Source: Hoplostethus atlanticus
Taxonomy: Eukaryota > Chordata > Actinopteri > Trachichthyiformes > Trachichthyidae
Direction: 5' to 3'
NCBI GenBank assembly: GCA_034670405.1
Contig: JAXDDX010000087.1
Location: 124,001-188,000 of the forward strand
Length of the DNA stretch: 64,000 nt
In this document: positions 1 through 11,256 of the stretch, in pieces
Numbering within the stretch: position 1 is the first letter of the stretch
Layout of the letters: each line of letters begins with the position of its first letter
The notes under the pieces: generated by a model
Database searches by the model: none
The model's input: only the letters and a program-made list of their open reading frames with translations
Told to the model about the DNA's origin: nothing
Made by a program: the position numbers and the translations under genes

Positions 1-14
1 TTAATTTTTTTTAT

Positions 15-170
15 TATTCTTTGGCCATTTTTGCCTTTATTAGAAAGGTAGAGAGGGACAGGAAAGATTGGGGGATGCGTCCAGATTTGAACCCAGGATA
101 TTGCAGTTTCATCGACAGTAGCCTCAATAGACCAGAATGCACTGCAGCCACAGTGCATTTTGTGTAAGGG
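15..170 (-). repeat. tRNA-derived SINE fragment
   Basis: On the minus strand, a B-box-like GGGTTCAAATC is followed by a pyrimidine-rich cctgtccctctctacc stretch and an aataaag tail. This resembles the widespread teleost tRNA-headed SINEs. The A box is degraded and no target duplication was found. Confidence 0.4.
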
Positions 171-478
171 ACACGCCTCTCACTTTCTCTCCACAGGTGA
201 AGCTAATAAATCCCACTGGCATTATCCTTCACCTCAGCATCTAGAGTCCTAAATGGACTGTCCACTCTCCCAGAGAAAAAATGTGCTCAGCACTGAACCA
301 GCCAACATTGTGTCATTGTGCTACCATTAAAAGTACATACAAAAAGTCATTTTGCCATAATATACAAAGTTGCCATAAACTAGAATGTAACCATCTTGAT
401 TTGGAGGAAAAAAAGATGATTTTTGACCATGTCGTTGAATTTCCCAAATGTTATAATTAGAGCTGGAGTCATATTATT

Positions 479-529
<51 letters not shown>

Positions 530-1889
530 CTCACACACACACTCTGTGGCCATGGGGCCTTGGTTGAACTGATTGTACTGATTATCATATGATTCATATA
601 TGCCTCATTGTATTTCAGGGCCAGATACTGTTCCCCAAAAGCAATAGCCACTATGGCAAAATTGATTCACTCATTCAAAGAATAACTTTTAGGAGTAGAT
701 CTTAAAAGGTGATATCATTTAAACGACTTGAAAACTGTGTGAAATTAACTGATACACCCCTGTATCTAAAAATAAGTGACAAACAAGCACTGGTATTGTC
801 CCGCCTTTGCTTTTCAATATCCATCCCAATTTGTTTGCTACGATTACGATTTTCTTCTGAAAAATATTGCTTGTTGTCTCACTACATTGTCATGACAATT
901 TTGTAACCAACAGCACTCATCCGTCAAAATCCGCTTCAGTCAAACAACTCACGTAGCGATCGGATAGTATTACATGAAACAGGGTGGTGGTGAGCGTGTG
1001 AGATTCATGTGCAGCAGCAGCAGCAGCGTAACACAGTGCAGCAGGGTAAGAAGCAGTAAAGAATGAGTGAGTTTGATAGCTTAAATCATGTCAGTTTAGG
1101 TGAAGGATGTTAGTCTGATCTTAGATTTTTTTCCCCCTTTTTTCCCCCTTTTTTTAAAAAAAATTACTGGAACTATTTCCTTTAGTTTTTTTGTATGAAA
1201 TTGTCCATTCAGACAATGACATACATTTTTCCATGGACGCTGCTCTGTCCATCTTTTTTTTTTTGTGGGTGGGGGAGGGGGGGGGGGGTGCTATCAAGGC
1301 CAGTGGTTCGTGGGAAAGTGGCCTACTCAGTTCACTGGTCTCGTCGGCTTTGTTCGAAATCTAGCTCATAGTGGTAGCCTGTCATATCTGCTGCCATTTG
1401 TGGTGTCGCAAATGCATCGCTGTAAACTATGAAAATGAAGCCATGATGCCTTTTGTTAGGTGTAACTTTTGCTCTCAGTAACTCGCAACTTTATTATTAG
1501 AGCTAATCATATCCCAGTACATGTCAAACAAAGCAGCTGACTCCATATCTTCATAGCTATAGATCATATCATAGCTACTGCATTGACAACTGACAGCCCA
1601 TTCCAATTCCTCCAATTTCAGCCCTGAGTCTAACTAACTCTAATTTTCTGTTCCTACTGCTTGGCAGTATCCACCCTAAAAGTTTATGACATGGCCTGGA
1701 AAATGTTTGCTTCCTTCTGGTCACTGTTGGCACGCCAATTGTTGCTTCCACTATTTGTGCATGGATTTCCTATTGCATGGACACTCGTCACCTCCAACTA
1801 CCTGATATACATAGTCTGGTGGCAAGTATTCAGTTCCAGGCCAGATGTCTGGATCACTCTTATCCTAGTTCTAATCCTTCAATAATATG
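171..1889. other. intergenic stretch, mostly unexplained
   Basis: It holds a TC then AC microsatellite at 483-541, a short CAG run near 1010 and a G-rich run near 1263-1290. I see no gene, RNA or mobile element in the remainder. Short open frames here show no recognisable family. Confidence 0.5.
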
Positions 1890-3378
1890 AATGCTTCAAG
1901 GCATACCCAAGGCAACACCCAATTCCAAAAACTAGAGGCCTGCCTATCAGAGGTCAAATATTGGATGTCCCTAAACTTCTTACTTCTTAATGGCAGCAAA
2001 ACTGAGATGCTGATTGTGGGACCAGCTAGACATAGACACTTATTTGAGAATACTACTCTCAACTTTGATAGTTGTGTAATCTCCCAGAGCCCATACGTTA
2101 AAAACCTTGGGGTAAAATTCAACCCTTCCCTCTCATTCGAGTTGCACATTAAGGAGATCACTAAAACAGCGTTTTATCATCTTCGCAATATTGCCAAAAT
2201 TCGACCCATTCTAACAGAGGCAGATGCAGAAATTTTAGTACATGCCTTTGTATCATCCAGAATCGATTATTGCAATGTCCTTTTTTCGGGTTTACCTACT
2301 GGGCGCACTAAAAAACTACAACTGGTCCAGAATGCTGCTGCCAGAATCCTGACCAAAACTAGGAAATTCGACCATATAACTCCCATTCTATCCTCATTAC
2401 ACTGGCTACCAATTCAGTCCAGGTGTGACTTTAAGGTGCTTTTACTTACATATAAATCATTACATGGGATGGCACCGTCCTATTTATCCGATTTGATTAA
2501 CCATATAAACCGCCACGCGCCCTCAGATCTCAGGACGCTGGCTACCTGTCTATCCCAGCAGTCAAAAAGAAAACTGCAGGTAACAGAGCCTTTTCTTACC
2601 GGGCTATCTATGGAACAGTCTGCCTGCCTCAATCAGAGAGGCAGGCTCTATCGACGTCTTTAAGTCAAGGCTAAAAACCCATTTATTCTCTCTGTCATTT
2701 GACCAGCCTTGAGGGAGTGGCTCAGTCTCTTCTCAGAGTAAGGCTAGACCAGTTAGCTTATCCTAGCTCAGGGTCCTGCCGATGGATACTAGCATCCTGC
2801 CTACATGTCCTATTCTCCTGGTCTACCTGCTCCTGTCCTCTGACGCTGGTCATGTTTGTCTGTGTGAGTGAGAGTGTGTGTATGGGTGTGTGTGGGTGTG
2901 TCTCCTATCTGTTCCAGGCTGCAGCCCGGCAGAGTTGGCGTCTGCGTGGTCCCCCCTCCTAGGACGATGCTGACTGAGCGGGCGTTGCGTTCTCCTATCT
3001 GGGCAGTGTTGGCGCCTGCATGGTCCCCTAGTCCTATGATGACGCTGACTGAGTTGCCATTGATCTGATGCCGCCCCATCAGATCTGGATGTCCCACCAA
3101 AATAAACTTTTATGTATTGTGTATACGCTGCTTGCCCAAACTCGGCATCTATTGCACGCCCAACCGTCCTGGTAGTAGCCCCTCCCAAGGTTTCTCCCAA
3201 TTTTCCCTATAAGGTTTTGTGGGAGTTTTTCCTTGTCCTCTGTGAGGGTCTAAGGCTGGGGGATGTTGTGTACTAATCATTTATTATTTTCACATGTTGG
3301 GCACTGTGAAGCCCTTAGAGACTGTAACGGTGATTAAGGGCTATACAAATAAATGTGATTTGATTTGATTTGATTTAG
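1890..3378 (+). mobile_element. L2-type LINE, 3' part (end of reverse transcriptase plus 3' UTR)
   Basis: A frame from about 1890 to 2660 encodes the end of an L2/CR1-group reverse transcriptase. It includes LVHAFVSSRIDYCNVLFSGLP, LQLVQNAAARILTKT and SSLHWLPIQSRCDFKVL. The frame breaks after about 2590. A 3' UTR follows with two imperfect copies of a tggcg-tctgcgtggtcccc unit (about 2930-3060). The end is the typical gggctatacaaataaatgtg and (TGATT)n tail at 3352-3378. The element is 5' truncated, as usual for target-primed insertion. Relatives occur at 16.5-16.9 kb (minus), 43.8-44.9 kb and 45.0-48.7 kb. Confidence 0.85.
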
Positions 3379-5129
3379 TGAAAGTTTCTCCTCCGGTTCC
3401 TGATTCTAGGCGTCCTATTACTGTTCCTATTTTACATCAAATGGCTTCAGCCCCTAGAACAGGCTTATTCTGTCCATGTGTAGATTATTTTAGAATGTGT
3501 TTTTCTATTGGCCTTTTATGGCATCCTCGGGATTGGATAAATTATTCCAACCTCTAATAATTTTAGAGGATATCATTTATGCAATGTTATATTTGGCATC
3601 CACCCTGATTATTAGAGACTTTTTTTTCCAAGCTGGAGGTCTTTACTCTGTAATAATTGCTAATATCTCATCCAAGTGGTGCATATCTCTGGTGGTGGTG
3701 GTAAATTACTGTACACAGAGACGATTTGCAAGTAAATATTGGTTAAACTGGGCCCAATCCATAAATCAGCTAATCAGGTTTGGGCATAATTGCTCAGCTA
3801 GTTGATGATGCTGACCCTCCATCAGTCAGCTAATTTAAATTAAAGTGTAATGTTCAACTCACCCTCCACTCACTCCACCCTCATTCATCAGCACATTCAT
3901 TTTGCATTATTTGATTTGCATTATCTTTTTTTTTAACACTTAAATTAAGTTTTCTGCTCTTCGGCAATTCATGGGGTTCTCATTACACCCCATGAATACT
4001 TTTATTTGATTGGAGCCACCGCCAATATCTCAATTGGTTTATTTTCATTGTCCAAGAAAAGCTTGATTTCAAACTTGCAAAATTAATCTCTCCTGATTGA
4101 ACTATTTATATGATGGGAGTGTTTTGAGAAGACATAACATGGTTTTGAAAAACATTGTCTCACTGTGTATTATCAGAATCTGAATCATATTTATTGGCCA
4201 AGTACATTTGCACATACAAGGAATTTGAATTTGATTAAAAAACAGACAGGCACAGCAATCAAATAAAGAAACTATTATTATTTACCAGTTTTTAGTTACA
4301 TGCTATGCTACATACATTTGTCTATACTGTCAGAATTCTCCATCACCTCACTGTAAGGATACTGGTGATGAATGTTAAGCCTGTTAACATACAGCCAGCA
4401 TATAACATTAACTTCATAGACACTCAGGGTTCTGGTGTAATAAACACCAGCCAATGGGGTGGTGGTAGTGATGGGTTGATTTATGTACCAATCATTCATT
4501 TGAATGATACTTTAAAGTGAATAAGTTGGATCGATTCACAAACGTAACTGAATTGAATTTTCAAACTGGCCAGTGTCTGGTTGGCCTGTGCTCTGTACAG
4601 TTCTACCTGAGTCAATGCCCCTGAAAACATAGATTAAGCTTGTTTGTTGGCCCTTGCTAAAGAAAAAGTATAGTGGAGAACACTGAACCTGAGGACAAAG
4701 ACAATCATTCTATTTCAAACCGCCATTGTACTCACTGTAGGTACATACTGTATGGATCTCTTGTATTCCAAGATCTTATAACAACAAATGTCATGACCAT
4801 GATCTGGGTCAGACACTCACCTATAAATATGAGTGGTCATGTCCACCACTGCCCCTGCCTTACTTGCAATTCCACAGAGACCTTTGTTTGGAAGACTAAC
4901 GTGCAGGTAGGAACACTGTATTCGACCAGTTGCTAGAAATCTGATACCAGTGTGTGCAGGTGCACCTTTGCCCCTAAGGATTGCAGTGGTTTCTTTTGTA
5001 GGGCATTTGTTTTCTGTTTTTTTTATGGACAGGAAAATGAAGTTGAGGGTATTGGCATGCCTTCAGGCCCTTCACCAGTGTAGAAGCAGATGTTTCCTGT
5101 TGGAGGGAGTCCTCTTTGGCGTCTTACCA
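3379..5129. other. intergenic stretch with a LINE tail
   Basis: The part at 4168-4262 (attggccaagtacatttgcacatacaaggaatt) resembles a teleost LINE 3' end on the minus strand. I recognise no gene elsewhere. The stretch from about 4560 may be the degraded 5' part of the DIRS-like element that follows, but I cannot show it. Confidence 0.35.
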
Positions 5130-6510
5130 TCCAGAAGAGCCGTGGTAATATTGGCCTCCTCCCAGACAGCTCCCCACCCTGTCTGGGAGGGCATAATGGA
5201 CAGGAAGATGTGGGAACCCGCATGGGACTTGGAAAGTATAAATGTGTTGGCGCTCGACACAGTTTATTGCGGCACTTCTACAACACGGCATTGGTCAGGG
5301 CTATACATCTGCCTGGAGCCACCAAATGTGCAGCAGACCACCTTTCATGATCAGGCCCACTCCTAGGTGGTGTCTACTTCCCAAAGGGGTGTTGAAGATT
5401 TGGACCTGATACGGGGCTGACAGTTTGGATCTGTTTGCTTCCAAGGACACAACACACTGCCAGAGATGGTTCTCCCTGTCAGACCAGAGGGAGCAATAGA
5501 GCTGGATGCGCTGTCAAGAGTGGCCAGAAGGCTTTGTGTCTGGCAGATAGTGAGTCCAGCTATCAGGGGCTAGACGATGCAGGAGACCCTTGGGAATGCT
5601 AGAGCAACTTCCACATGTGTAAACTACTCACTCACATTGTACACTGTCCTCCTCCTAGTACGCAGGCAGGCCGGTTGACCCAGTGTCATGCCCAGTGGCT
5701 GCGGTCTTCCGGTTCCTTCAGTCTTTGTTTGACCAAGGAAAGGCAGCCAGTACAATCATTGTACACTGTCCTCCTCCTAGTACGCAGGCAGGCCGGTGGA
5801 CCCAGTGTCATGCCCAGTGGCTGAGGTCTTCCGGTTCATTCAGTCTTTGTTTGACCAAGGAAAGGCAGCCAGTACAATCAAGGTCTATGGATAGAGGGAT
5901 GCCGGAGCGTTCCGAAGATGGCCAACATGCTTTGGCCACAGCCCTGTATGAGCCCATTGATCTGTCAGATCTGTGCATGATCTCATGTAAAACAATATTT
6001 TTGTTGGCAATTTGTTCAGCTAAAAGAGTTGGAGAATTGCATGCACTGATTGTGTAAGTAAGCCCTGATTGCATGAGATAGAGAGCGAAGGAGTCAAGGG
6101 TGTTACTTTGGTCAAACCCAGATTTCCTCCAAAAGAGGCTTGACCCACAGCGCATAATTGAGCATTCCATCCCTCATTGGCTCTGGGTGAGTGTGAAGCA
6201 AAGTTGCTACCTTGTGCCGGTAAGGGCATTGAGGGAATATGTGTCGAGGGCTGAATCTCTCAGAAGAACACAACAGTTGTTTGTATGCGATAGGGTAAGA
6301 CGGTGGGTCATCCTGTGTCTAAAAAGAGACTTGTGCATTGCCTTGTTGACACTATCTCTCATGCATACAGCAACTAGGAGTGTAGCAACTCCTTAGGCTG
6401 CATTAACAGGAGTGTTGCTTGCAGACATTTGCTGAGCAGCAACATGGTCCATACAATTCACTTTTGCCAGATATTGCCATGTCAATGTGTGGCTGAGGAG
6501 GGCAGGGAGG
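5130..6510 (+). mobile_element. DIRS/Ngaro-like tyrosine-recombinase retroelement fossil
   Basis: Short frames on one strand line up with the RNase H to tyrosine-recombinase part of DIRS-group retroelements. First come VRAIHLPGATKCAADHLS (about 5297-5350) and DLFASKDTTHCQRWFS (about 5430-5475). Next is a recombinase N-part with FRFLQSLFDQGKAAS and YEPIDLSDLCMISCKTIFLLAICSAKRVGELHAL (5948-6054), then VRALREYVSRAESLRRTQQLFVCD. A degraded HxxR-like box (HTATRSVAT) and an end TFARYCHVNV follow, where the usual tyrosine position reads Cys. Many stops and frameshifts make it dead. No terminal repeats were identified. Confidence 0.72.
5635..5880 (+). repeat. 122-bp tandem duplication inside the DIRS-like fossil
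   Basis: Two near-identical head-to-tail copies, 5635-5756 and 5757-5878, start cattgtacactgtcctcctc and end with the cagccagtacaat block. They differ at only a few positions. The duplication repeats the start of the recombinase-like frame and shifts the local reading frames. Confidence 0.9.
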
Positions 6511-6594
6511 GCCAGGTTCCTAAGTACAGACTGTACAGTCTGTACAGTGTTTGAAATAGAATGGAAGTTGTGTATATAACAGTAGTTCTATGAA

Positions 6595-7145
6595 AAATTG
6601 TTCACAATGTTGCTGCCAGAGTTTTAACTAGAACCAGCAGACATTCCCATTTTAAAGTCACCACACTAGTAGCCAGTTCATTTTAGAATCGATTTTAAGA
6701 TTCCTTTATTGTTTTTTAAATCATTCATAGACTGGCTCCTGATTATATTAAGGATCTGCTCACTAAATACAGTATATTCTTGGCAAAACCTTCCTCTCTT
6801 TTAGTACCTACATGCATGACAAAGATTTATGGGGAGGCTGCTTTCAGTTCCTATGGCCCAAGCCTCTGGAACACTAGACATCTTTAAACGTAATATTAAA
6901 ACATACCTGTTTAGCCGTGCCTTTTCAAGGGAACTGTTATTTGATTTCTTCTTTTTATTTCCTTCTATCTTATTCCCTGTTTCTTACTCTTGATCTAGTT
7001 TATACCTTATTTTATTGTTTACAGTTTTTATCATTTACACTTCATTACACTTATCTTTATCTGTATTTTATTATTTTATTAGTCTTGCATGAAATTGCAT
7101 GAAATGTGCTATATAAAATAGAGGTTGATTCATTCATTGTCATGA
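6595..7145 (+). mobile_element. non-LTR retrotransposon 3' fragment (Rex/L2-like)
   Basis: Degraded coding sequence matches the C-terminal motif of LINE reverse transcriptases. It covers an NAAARVLT-like block near 6605, a TPVLASLHWLPV-like block near 6660-6720, and an SLWNT-type block near 6850. The tail gtgctatataaaatagaggttgattcattcatt follows. Stops occur in all frames. Confidence 0.6.
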
Positions 7146-7191
7146 CATAATAATGACAATGAATGAATCAACCTTTATTTTGTATAGCACA
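7105..7191. repeat. near-perfect palindrome of two LINE tails head to head
   Basis: Arms of 38 bases (7105-7142 and 7154-7191) differ at two positions around an 11-base spacer. Each arm is the LINE tail tgtgctatayaaaatarag followed by gttgattcattcattgtca. The right arm is the tail in reverse. Confidence 0.88.
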
Positions 7192-10100
7192 TTCATCCAT
7201 TGTCATTATTATGTGACACCCATAACGTGTCACTTCGTAGTGAAGTTAGTATCTCAGTTGCTAAATTAAACATAATTTCGGTATTTGTTCAGTCAGACCA
7301 ATGCCCAGACCTTTCATTTTTTGGCAGATCCTATTTTGCCAATGTGTTGAATTTGTACAGCTGCAAATAAAACCAAATTCATGGCGATAGACATAGTTTG
7401 CCAAATTTAGCTTTTGAGACTTGACCAAGCCTTGACCAAGCCTAATGTTAATTGGAAAAGCAAAGAAAGGTAAGTTAGCATTACCCATTATTAGACTGTG
7501 TGTGTAGACTGTAAATTTGTGAAGGTGTGCATCAATATGAAGCAAGCCATTGCTGGAGCTCAGTTGACTTATCTTGCATAAATAAAGGATGAAAAAAAAT
7601 CTATGAGATGAACACACGCTAGTGGTGCAATGTGTTGCATTTCACACAAGTGTCTTTAGGTTGGTAGGTAGGACAGCAATCTAAGGAAAGCAGAGGGGAC
7701 AGTGACCATCTGATAAGTGCTTTTTGATGTAACGCCTAGTAGGAGGGACAGCAGGAGGTTGCCTTTTCTTTCTTCTCTGTTGCATCAGTACACATCCACA
7801 ACAGGAGGGATGCCCAGGAGAGGAGACAGACAACGCTGGAAGAGAATTCATGTTGACCTTGACCAGATACATATTTGAAACTGTTTCCATGATGAGTGAA
7901 GCCGAGATGCAAAACACATTCTTCATTCCAGTCAAAGTACAAATCCATACTAAAGAACGCTGAGGACGGAGGAGTAATAAAGATCCAGGAAGTTTTGTTG
8001 CCAAACACAAAATATCAAGGATGCATCGGTTGGTGATTTGTCCAACGAGAATGAATGGGAAGCCCTAGGATACATTGCGAGAGCAATCAAACTAGTCTAA
8101 GCAAGTCCAAATCTGGTCATTGGGGTCCAGAGTACTGTTGATTTTCCTGGTTGACTGTATTCACTTGGCAACCCAGGTCTAAGTCAGTCCCTGTTTTTAC
8201 TATCTCGCAAAATCTAAAACCAGCAGTAATCCGGAACCCTGAGATCCAGATTTGAGGAAAGGAAGGGATCAAAAGATGTCTTAGTACTGGCCACAATATT
8301 TGATTGACAAGTGATCTCTGGGAAGTGCTGTACAAAAACACCACAGCAATGACCACTTAGCACCAAAGGTCTCAAAAAAAGCAAAACAGGATCTTGAATA
8401 TTATCACTTTAAATAGTGTAATTGATAAGTAGGAGCTTTGCAGGATAAAGCAAATAAATCTTTGCTCTCCCTGGAGACAAACCATGCACTGATATCACTT
8501 ACATTTCCTCTCTGTGATCCAGACCAAGATGGCTCCAAACTGGCATTATCAACCCCAAAACAACCCCACAGTATCTGTACTGATCAGTATAGTCAATGAA
8601 ACGTGGAGTGGGAGTTAACACTGTCTATCCACTAAGTTACACAAAGTCTCTCTGTCTCTCGCTCTCTCTCTCTCCTCTCATACACACACTCTCTCTCACT
8701 TGCTCTTTTTCTCTCTATAAATAGACTCAGAGTTTACTGGAAACAAGAGCTGAGGTGCACGGTAGATAACAGTGTGTGGCCTTGCTGGAGACAGAGAAGG
8801 AGATAAAGAGAGAGTGAGAGAGACTCACAAACACACAATGGTCTGGTTCCCTCAGTGGCTTTTGGATAACTACATGTTCTCAATTGGAACTGGTTTGTGT
8901 CGTAGACATTTATAATTATGTACCATTGTAGTACATAAGCTTTCAAACCAAATACTTTATCACCTCAATATGGTTTGAATGTATAAACTCTTGGCTGTTG
9001 GCAATTGACACATTTTGCCAACTGCTTTAGCAATATTGTTTCTGATAGCCATGATAATAAACTAACTTAATTAAATTGAGAGACAGAAAGGGAAATAATA
9101 ATAATAATAATAATTCTAAACTATTTATATAGCATCAAATAGAGTTTACAAAGTGCTTTACATAAAATATAGAAGGAATGGAATACAAATAATAAGAATT
9201 AGGAAATAATCAGTTAAAAAGATAAAAATAGCCACAAGCAGTCATTAGTGTGGTCCAACACCATGGGGCAAATTATTTGACAATAAGATTATAAGCTTGA
9301 TTCATCATTTCAGAAACGTTCTACAGCCCCAAAGCCCCTCGTCCCTACTGCACCTAGCCTACAATGTCCCTAAGTGCTGTCTGTGCTTGCTGCACTGCTT
9401 CCTTTGGGTTCCATTTCTGCCCTGTTTTAACTGTGGGCGCTACACTCCTAAACATTGGATCCATAGACTGGGTCAGAGTCATTTACAATCTTACCTTGGC
9501 ACATTTGTACTCCTCTGTCAGGCTAGATAGTTCTAGAATGCCTTCATACAAAATGTGGAACTTGGTGAGGACAACATCTAAAGGACAGGTATTGAACTTC
9601 ATGTGACTTTTCCTTGTAAAAACAATAAAGAAAAGTGTTTTTAAAACTGTTTAAAACAACAGTATTTTCTAAAATTACATGTAAGTCTTGTGTAGGAAGG
9701 GAGATTTGGAGTTTCGAAATATACTGCTATTGCATCTTTAACTACTTTCTGGTACTTCAACATTATGTCTTTCATAATATCATAGAATGTCTAAAGTATA
9801 TTGCTTTTACATTTCCCTTCATATTTCTTGCATTCTCTTTTATAGTGAAAAGAGATGTTGCATTTTGCGCAAAGAGCGTGACTTTTCCCTCCAGTGGCAC
9901 CATCAGCTGGCGCTACCATTATTTCTCTCTCCACCTGCACATAAAACCCACAGCTGATGCTGCATTCATGTCATATGGGAGTTACTGTAAATAAGAGCTT
10001 CCGACTGGGAAAAATCGTTTATGTCAACTTCCTAGCGGTAATTCCTAATAGGCTGTGATATCTCCCACCTAACAGTACAAATAGTGTACAAAAAGTGTGT

Positions 10101-10250
10101 CAAACATGGCTGCCGCAAATCTACCAAAGTCCACAATCCAAGGTAATAAAAATAATAATTACTAGTTATATTCACACTAGTACGCTTCTGCAGAATCAAC
10201 TCTGTTTATGACTAGAAATACCTGCTGCAGTTTGCTAGGTTGACAAATCA
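7192..10250. other. intergenic stretch, mostly unexplained
   Basis: It contains a TC/CT-rich tract near 8645-8720, an (AAT)n run at 9099-9118, and a probable minus-strand LINE tail at about 9100-9240 (tatatagcatcaaatagagtttacaaagtgctttac). I recognise no gene or RNA in the rest. Confidence 0.45.
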
Positions 10251-10372
10251 AACTGTTAACGAGTTGTTGCTCTGGAGTTACAACAACATAGCTACAGCTC
10301 GTTAACAGTTGTTGCTATGGAGCTACAACAACATAGCTACAACTCGTTAACAGTTGTTGCTGTGGAGCTAGC
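10251..10372. repeat. 45-bp tandem repeat, about 2.7 copies
   Basis: The unit begins agttgttgct and ends ctcgttaac. It starts at 10262, 10307 and 10352, giving an exact 45-base period. Each unit contains gttgttgc and caacaac blocks that could fold into hairpins. Confidence 0.85.
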
Positions 10373-10972
10373 TAGCAAAAGCCAAGGGCTTCCCGTCCAA
10401 CATGACGTGAATGCAGCAGCAACAAGTTTGCGCCCTTGGCTCTCTGGGGGTTGTCAAAATGCATTCTGGGAAATGTAGGAAATCTGAAGTAGAAGTAGAC
10501 AAGACAGGTTGAGGGAAAGTGGGTGCAATAAAAAGGCACATTGCAAAACCTCATCACAAAATAACTTCTGGAATGCAACACAGATTGAAGATATGCAACA
10601 GTGTAAGAGTATCTGAGGGTGGACTTTTCTTTTAAGAAGCAGAGAAAAGTTAAAAAAAAAAAGGAAGGTAGAGAAATCCAGCCTGAGATGACAGGAGTGG
10701 GAAGACCTTTTGAAGGCACATGGTTCAGATTTTAAACCAAACTGCAACTCCATCACAGGATGACGTGAAGTTATTTTCACGCATCGCATCCTCCAAACCA
10801 CATCCCCATCACAACAGTATCCTTCATCTCCATCATGTCCATTGCACAATGACAACCAATAACAGCAGGAAAATTAATAGCCTTCATTCATAGCATTCGC
10901 AGAGAGAGAGGAGTGATGATAAGGCCCGGCATGTGACCTTGTGAATCGTGAATGGTGTCTGCAAACAAGACA

Positions 10973-11197
10973 CACACATGCACACACACACACACACCTT
11001 TTGAGTACTGGGACAGTAAATCATTTTTATTGTCCATAAGACACGCATTCTTCACACACAGACACACAAATATATAACAAACACACACACACACACACAC
11101 ACACTTACAAGCAGACACACACCTTATGAATACTAAGATACTGATAAGAAATCTCCGTTACTCGAACAGACAGATGGACAAATAGTTATTCTCTTAT

Positions 11198-11252
<55 letters not shown>
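10973..11252. repeat. cluster of CA microsatellites
   Basis: CA runs lie at about 10973-10998, 11078-11104 and 11201-11252, with short ordinary DNA between. Open frames here are low-complexity artefacts. Confidence 0.9.

Positions 11253-11256
<4 letters not shown>

Noticed and set aside
5808-6170. A 120-residue minus-strand open frame
   Set aside because: It is antisense to the DIRS-like recombinase fragments, whose plus-strand motifs explain the region.
11060-11252. Regular spacing suggestive of a CRISPR-like array
   Set aside because: These are CA microsatellites in a eukaryotic genome, with no repeat-spacer structure.
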